Source: Gyrodactylus bullatarudis | Lineage: Eukaryota; Platyhelminthes; Monogenea; Gyrodactylidea; Gyrodactylidae | Direction of reading: 5' to 3' | Assembly (NCBI GenBank): GCA_012064415.1 | Contig: SSNU01000214.1 | Coordinates: 62,001-126,000 of the forward strand | DNA length: 64,000 nucleotides | In this document: positions 58,126-64,000 of the stretch, one piece after another | How the letters are laid out: every line of letters starts with the position of its first letter | How positions within the stretch are numbered: position 1 is the first letter of the stretch | Translations under genes and position numbers: made by a program | Notes under the pieces: generated by a model | Told to the model about the DNA's origin: nothing | The model's input: the letters and a program-made list of their open reading frames with translations, nothing else | Databases searched by the model: none

Positions 58126-58977
58126 CAGATACTTCATTATGAATATAATATCGATTATATAGTTGACTGGAAAATATGATAAACCCTTGTCAATAAAAGC
58201 ATACTCTGATATTCAAATAATTAGTTCATATTTTTTTTGTTTAGAATAAACCAAAAACCTTACTGCTTCAAATAGAGAGAAGAGCAATTAATAAAAGAAA
58301 AATCTAGTTATAAACAAACAGAGGGCTTTATATATATGTACTTGACTTTTTCTTTTCTTCCACTGAGGTTGTACAGTATTCTTTCCTGCGTTAGTGCTCC
58401 TTCAAAGTTTTTGCTATTTAATCAATTTCACAATTATCATGCACGTTTTTAGAATCTACAAAAAATTCTCATAAAGAGGAGTTTCACTTCAGTCAGTTGG
58501 ACTTTAAATCAGCTTTATTTTAAACAGACTTGTTCAACCCTTAAAGTCATTGAGAATTTTTTTCATGACTCGCATTCAATCTTTCATCTATCATATGGTT
58601 TTTGAATACGCTGATTATAGTTATTTTAAGCTAATCAAATATATTTTCGTCAATTCAAGTTTTTTAGATATATAACTCTCTGTGTCCTTATTCAGTTATA
58701 ATTATTAGGGTTAAGAATTATTTTTGTTAGTTTTAAAAATAATTATTGAAAAATTTTGAATATTCATTAGTTTTTTCATTAGAAGTTAGTCATTTCAATA
58801 CATCTTACTCTCTAAACTCTGCATCAAGAGGAGAGAGAGTCGGATGTTTTACATCAAAGTCAATCCCTTCACAAGTTAGCTTTGGAATTAAGATGATTTT
58901 TAAGAAACGAATTTTTGGCGTATAATGCTGGAAATTGATTTTAGACAGCCACTATTAGTGGCCTACTAATGTTTTTA

Positions 58978-59580
58978 CTAAAGCTCATTGAAATGAAGTT
59001 GGGAATCTATGATTTTTACGGAAATCTCGATTTTTCATCAAGAATTCGAATTTGTTAAAAATTTTTTGGAATCTGTTGAAGAAAAAAATTATTTTTATCA
59101 AAATTATGGTCATTTTTCAAATTTCGATTTGGCGCCAAAAACCCATTTTCTCGAACTTTGAACTGAAAATTTTTATTGATTTGAAAGTTGGAGGGTGATC
59201 AAAAGATTTATTTCAAGATTAAAATAAGACAAAGAATAAATTAGACTGAATCTGATCTGATGAATAATCTCATTATCGTTTGGGAGCTGAATTTCGATTT
59301 TTTTATCGTTTTCACTACTTGAAAATCAATGAAATTTCGTTAACTCAAAATCCCTCGAAAATGGTGAATCTTTCGATATTTTTTTGGAAATATTTGCTTA
59401 TCTTTTCTTATTGTGATCATGAAAATCAACCTCCAACTTTCAAATCAATAAAAAATTTCAGTTCAAAGTTCGAGAAAATGGGTTTTGGCGCCAAATCGAA
59501 ATTTGAAAAATGACCATAATTTTGATAAAAATAATTTTTTTCTTCAACTGGTAAAAGTGGGCAACATGAATAGGATTCTA
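58978..59580. mobile_element. Foldback element, subfamily E (copy 3)
   Basis: Left end CTAAAGCTCATTGAAATGAA; left and right arms pair over about 200 bp around TTTGGCGCCAAAAACCC. The right arm stops early at ATGAATAGGATTCT. Confidence 0.7.
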
Positions 59581-61730
59581 TGTCTGAAAAATCATCATAG
59601 AATTCACTGTATCTTGGAGGTTTTAGAATTGAAAAAGATCATACATGGATATTTTTGTCTTTGACTAAGTATTTATAGAATTTGACTTTTCACAAAAAAG
59701 TAGTTTTCTTCTCCAAGTTGTTGTGTGCAAGATTAACATAAAAAATATAGGAGTGAATTCCTTCTCAAAAGAAGACTACCTCAGACCATAGTTTGTCTTA
59801 TTCTTTTACCACTCTTACTGGTCAAGCCTTCACATGATACAGAAAGAAATATTAAGAACAAGACAGCTGTTGTTCAAAGTTCATACACCCTGATTTTCCT
59901 AAATTTACAAACATTCCTAAAAAGTGTCTAATAAGACTAGCTGGCCAAAGAATAACTGCTCAATAATGCATACCAAAAAAAGTATGAATACCATTTTTTT
60001 ATAGTATGTATTGTTCTAATCAGACTGAGTAGAATAAAATAACCTTTCCTTCTTGTTTTCTAGCGTAATTCCCCCATCACCCAAAGTAGCAAGTAGGGAA
60101 GAAAAACATAAAACATAATGAAATTTATGATAATTCCTGTCATTCCTTCTTGCTCACTAGATTTATTTTTAACAGGTAGAACATTGGCTTAAACATTACT
60201 TGGCTCAATTCAATCACTGAAATATGTATTCTAAATTATTTACATATTCCTTTACAAAAAATTTGTGGATGGAAAGATTTATATTCTCTCCATCTTTTTT
60301 TCGTGTCATTTCTTCCTGATATATCAGAGAAATACGTACGCTATGAGCGTTGAGTTACATTTTAACACATAATTTCCCCATAGATGACTGAGGAAGATGA
60401 TGATGACTCAATTGAATCTTTTTTTTATCTGAGAAAAGAATTCATATTTTGTCAAAGCGTTTTAAGACTATCCTTAAACTGAGAATGTTGCGTTTTTTTG
60501 TTATCAAGAATCAGTTTATATTTACTACAATATAGTTGGATTTCTTACATAAAAACAAAATCAATAACTTAGATGTTATCGTAAATAGCCTGATGAGAAA
60601 ATTCCAAATATTCTATATTCTAAAAGTAATTTTTATATATAGCCTGAATTTTCCAATATTTTGCAAGGCTATAAAAACTAGGAAAAAAGTTTTATACTGT
60701 ATTTAACACTGAACAGTAGATGTTTTAATTTTTTGGTTTTTAACCTGGTTCATAACCTGATTCAGCTCTTCATGACGATTCTAATGAAAATGCATTAAAA
60801 CCCCTTTTTTTGATTTAGACGTAATAGAGGTGAAAGTTTTGTATTAACTCTAAAGGAGCAGAAAATAAACAAATTTTCATTTCATCACAATTTTTTTCAA
60901 TCAAAAGCCTTGGCAGCTTCATCTTGTTAGTATTGAAATTATTAATAAGTGAAGAAAATGAAAAACTAAACTGGAACCCTAAACGCCTTAGAATAAATAG
61001 TATACTTGAAAGTAGTGACATCATTTTCTGGTATTGAACGTCAAAAAATCAAAACTTTATCTTTATCATGTCACTGCGAAAATTTAAACTGAATTTGAAA
61101 TAGTTCTCCCTGTTGTACAACTTGAAAGGCCAGGCATTATTGAGTTGTCAAATTTTAATTTCTTAAATCTACCCCAACTGAATAGTTACAAAGTTTGAGA
61201 ATCTTGAAAATTCTTCAGAAAATTTTGATAACTTGATGAAAATAATTTAATTAAAACTTCATATCAATTAGCTTTAATTGAAATCAGCTAAATTACAGAT
61301 CTGAATTAGAAAACGCAATCTGGAATGATTAGAAGAAATATCATTCTCGAATTTACCGTCAAATTTTTTCTATCCAACCTAAATTAATATCTATAGAAAC
61401 TAATAAAACTATCACTGAAAAGAAAAAAAATTGAACCTTGGATAGTATAGTAGAGAATTTGTATGTTTTATTTCCAAGGATTAATTCTTTTATCGCTGAC
61501 CTGAAATAAATAACAAATGACAATGAAATTTATAACAAAATAATTTTTCTCAAAAGAAGTTTTAGAAATGTTGCATTTTTTCCTTTTTTATATCTTAAAA
61601 CGTTATTACCCTTCCTTTAAATAATAATGCAGATACGTAGGTCTGTTCAGTAAGCCAACATTCACCTAAACTAATTGTATTTGTTAAATTAAGGAAGGAA
61701 TTATATCTTCCTATAATAACCATTTTTATA

Positions 61731-62450
61731 TAAAGCTAGTTGATATGAAGATGAGAATTTTCTATTTTTACAAAAAACTCAATATTTTTATCCAGAAAGT
61801 CAGGAAAAAATTTATTTTTTGGATTCCACTATGAAATGAGCTGATTAGTTTTGAATAAAAAAAAATTTCCGAAAAAAATTTAATCTGACCAAAATTGAGC
61901 CATTCTTGAATTTCGGAAATGTTTCAAATTTCCACTTTTTCAACTTTCAAATCCAAAATTTTTATCGATTTCAAAGATTTGATATTCATGATGAAAATTA
62001 GACCAAGATTTCAAATTTGGCCGTGGAATTTGAGAGAAAATTAATCTTTCCAAGAAAAAGTCCAATCTCTATATTTTGGATCATTTTCCCTCGTGATAAT
62101 CGAAAAATTCAAATGGTTCGATTTCCTAACGTAATGACGAATTTCTGTGAATTCCTGCAGGTGAATTCGAAATCTTCGTCTAATTTTGATATTTATTCAA
62201 ATCTTTGAAATCGATAAAAATTTTGGATTTGAAAGTTGAAAAAGTGGAAATTTGAAACATTTCCGAAATTCAAAAAACGGCTCAATTTTGGTCAGATTAA
62301 ATTTTTTTCGGAAATTTTTTTTTGTATTCAAAACTTATCAACTCATTTCATAGTGGAATCCAAAAAATAAATTTTTCCTGACTTTCTAGATAAAAATATT
62401 GAGTTTTTTGTAAAAATAGGAAATTCTCATCTTCATGTCAATTAGGTTTA
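61731..62450. mobile_element. Foldback element, subfamily F (full-length copy)
   Basis: The best F copy: starts TAAAGCTAGTTGATATGAAG and ends CTTCATGTCAATTAGGTTTA, 720 bp. The arms are about 260 bp and highly complementary (for example TTTCCACTTTTTCAACTTTC against its complement). The central 150 bp is conserved in other copies. No ORF of note. Confidence 0.8.
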
Positions 62451-62743
62451 TATAGTTGAGAAGCTATTGCAGAAAATTTTTTCTCAAGTTCCGAATTTTA
62501 TAAATAAGAAATATGCCAGATATTTGAGGTATTTACGCTTTTATTTCTGGCTTACTTGTCAGTCTCTCAAATGTCATTTTTGTGGATAAAATTCCTAGAT
62601 ATGAATTCTACCTCAAGAGATTTTACCACTTCGAATTAGCCATATGAATTTCCATTTTATGAAATTTTCTTCGCAAGGTGAAAAGATCAAAAAATGTGGG
62701 CTTTCAGGATATATATATATAAATATTTCAAACTTTAATTATA

Positions 62744-63019
62744 TCAATGATTTTGATCTGAAAGATGTTCACGAACATTGATTTTAGTCACCAGGATCAT
62801 ATTGAGTGATGCACGTTGTTTCGCAATTAAGGCCTTTATTTCAGGCATACTCATCATGTGATAGATATGTACAGAATTTGCGGTTAGGCCTTTGACCAAG
62901 AGTAAGTTCTTTAATCTCTCGAACAATGCGTCCGAATCGTCAGTAGAATCATGGCTGGCATATTGGCCTTCGACATTTACTAGGTTCTCCTGGGGAGTAG
63001 AAAATTCATTATTAGTCAT
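62744..63019 (-). CDS. Hypothetical 91-residue ORF, not recognised
   Basis: Opens with ATG (MTNNEFSTPQENLVNVEGQY) and has a plausible helical middle (DALFERLKNLLLVKGLT, SMPEIKALIAKQRASL). I know no family for it, and there are no flanking signals that mark it as a gene or an element. Its amino-acid make-up is more protein-like than most chance frames here. Confidence 0.22.
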   Translation of the reverse strand: MTNNEFSTPQENLVNVEGQYASHDSTDDSDALFERLKNLLLVKGLTANSVHIYHMMSMPEIKALIAKQRASLNMILVTKINVREHLSDQNH

Positions 63020-64000
63020 TTCGAGAAACGTCTTTTTAAATTCGAATTAGATCAAAAAATCTGCCATTCCCTAGGGCATAAAGATTCTTTATTAATAAAA
63101 ATACTTTTGTTTTATTGTTGATTGTTTGCCTCCGATTCGTTTTAGGAATTCTGAAATGCTTTTATAAATTTTTATTATTTCTATAATCTTATGCTTCGGA
63201 GTTCCTCCGATCGCATATTTCTCACTTATCATCTTAAATTACCACAGATACCACTGGCATCACCTTCTTTTCTCAAGAAGTTTGATATTTTTATTAAAGA
63301 TTATTTCCCATAGAATTCACGTCTCTTCTCAAACTAGTCTCTAAAGTTTTGCTACTTCAAAAAGTTTTTCGATAGAAAAGATTCATAAGAAAAGGCGATA
63401 AGATAAAAATAAGAATGTTTAGTTTGACACCTTCATCATTTAAACTTTAATTTTGGATGTGTTGCATTGTAAATGTAGCATTAACGATACTTGAAAGGAA
63501 AGTAAAACTCATCTACTCAAATGAATGATAATATTCTTTATAAAGTAGTATTCATTTGGCAATCTATTAAAATTACTTGCGTCTACAGTGAAAATAAACA
63601 TTCCTTTTCATTTATGCCTCTTTAAAAATAATAATGATAATGATAGTTTTTACTTTTTGCCTGAGGCTAAATAAAACTATCCAACAGAGGAAGAAGAAAC
63701 TTGAAGCACTATATGAAGAGCAAATTTGGAAAAAGAATAAGAAAAGCTAGAAAATTGTTTTTTTCTCAAGCTGACTCATTCAACTCAGTTGTAGTTTATA
63801 ATTCTGTGTTAGGTAAAGAAAATCCATAATCGAGTCTAGGAAAATAAACTTGCCTATTTAAGAGATTTGAAAGAATTCTAGGTGGAGATGAATTCATTCT
63901 TTTTTCAATCAAAAAGGGGTGGGTTTTTAATATGTAAAAGTTTATCATTAATTTCATTCTCTCACAAAAGAAGCTTCCATGAATAAAATGGGGATTTTAA

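Larger units (their letters stand above)
55110..64000. other. Gene-free stretch downstream of Eph
   Basis: No host gene recognised. It contains foldback copies (56843-57521, about 57660-58125, 58978-59580, 61731-62450), a Penelope-like terminus (56687-56840) and one small unexplained ORF (62744-63019). Confidence 0.55.

Noticed and set aside
1..64000. CRISPR arrays, rRNA genes, bacterial operons
   Set aside because: No regularly spaced repeats with unique spacers, no rRNA-like conserved blocks and no gene clusters. The window is eukaryotic.

Overview
The window is a strongly AT-rich piece of an animal nuclear genome, most likely an invertebrate and probably an arthropod. It has large AT-rich introns, a single receptor tyrosine kinase gene, and a dense mix of Penelope-like, LINE, hAT, piggyBac and palindromic Tc1/mariner-type element remains. 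I see no bacterial-style operons, no rRNA or tRNA gene and no CRISPR array. The species cannot be settled from the sequence alone.

The one clear host gene is an Eph receptor tyrosine kinase on the + strand (18505-55052). I rebuilt it as 11 exons: 18505-18610, 20721-20773, 21421-21641, 28921-29378, 29839-30256, 36277-36410, 36476-37462, 43014-43124, 44998-45248, 49636-49734 and 54243-55052. All ten introns are GT-AG and their phases fit (1,0,2,1,2,1,1,1,0,0). The total is 3648 nt, giving 1215 residues plus a stop. The protein has a signal peptide, ephrin-binding domain, Cys-rich region, two fibronectin type III domains, a transmembrane helix, an unusually long Asn/Ser-rich juxtamembrane linker, a complete tyrosine kinase and a SAM domain.

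Upstream (1-18500) there is no convincing host gene. This part holds element remains: a 1241-1824 inverted-repeat element, a short hAT-like element (2867-3229), a Penelope-like 3' end (4506-4860), a piggyBac end with its Cys-rich tail (6768-7094), a hAT element with an 8-bp target duplication (9046-9816), a foldback element (9897-10595), an 11168-11514 MITE, two facing copies of an arthropod-type mobile ORF (11721-12867), and a Penelope-like endonuclease fragment (13286-13695).

The Eph introns hold two near-perfect giant palindromes with TA target duplications (27374-28440 with arms of about 393 bp; 47301-48365 with 506-bp arms), two LINE 3' ends (41283-42081 and 53772-54180), several Penelope-like pieces (25573-25850, 31165-31215, 47251-49107, 51735-52846) and copies of a dispersed foldback family. 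More foldback copies fill the gene-free region after the gene (55110-64000).

The most interesting candidate for something undescribed is a small RNA-like stem-loop found five times at Penelope-like 3' ends. Its loop (GT....GTCTGATGAGA type) is conserved, while its 5-6 bp stem varies with compensatory changes. A second candidate is a C-terminal tail on the Penelope-like endonucleases that combines a basic stretch with a PCNA-binding (PIP-box) motif.
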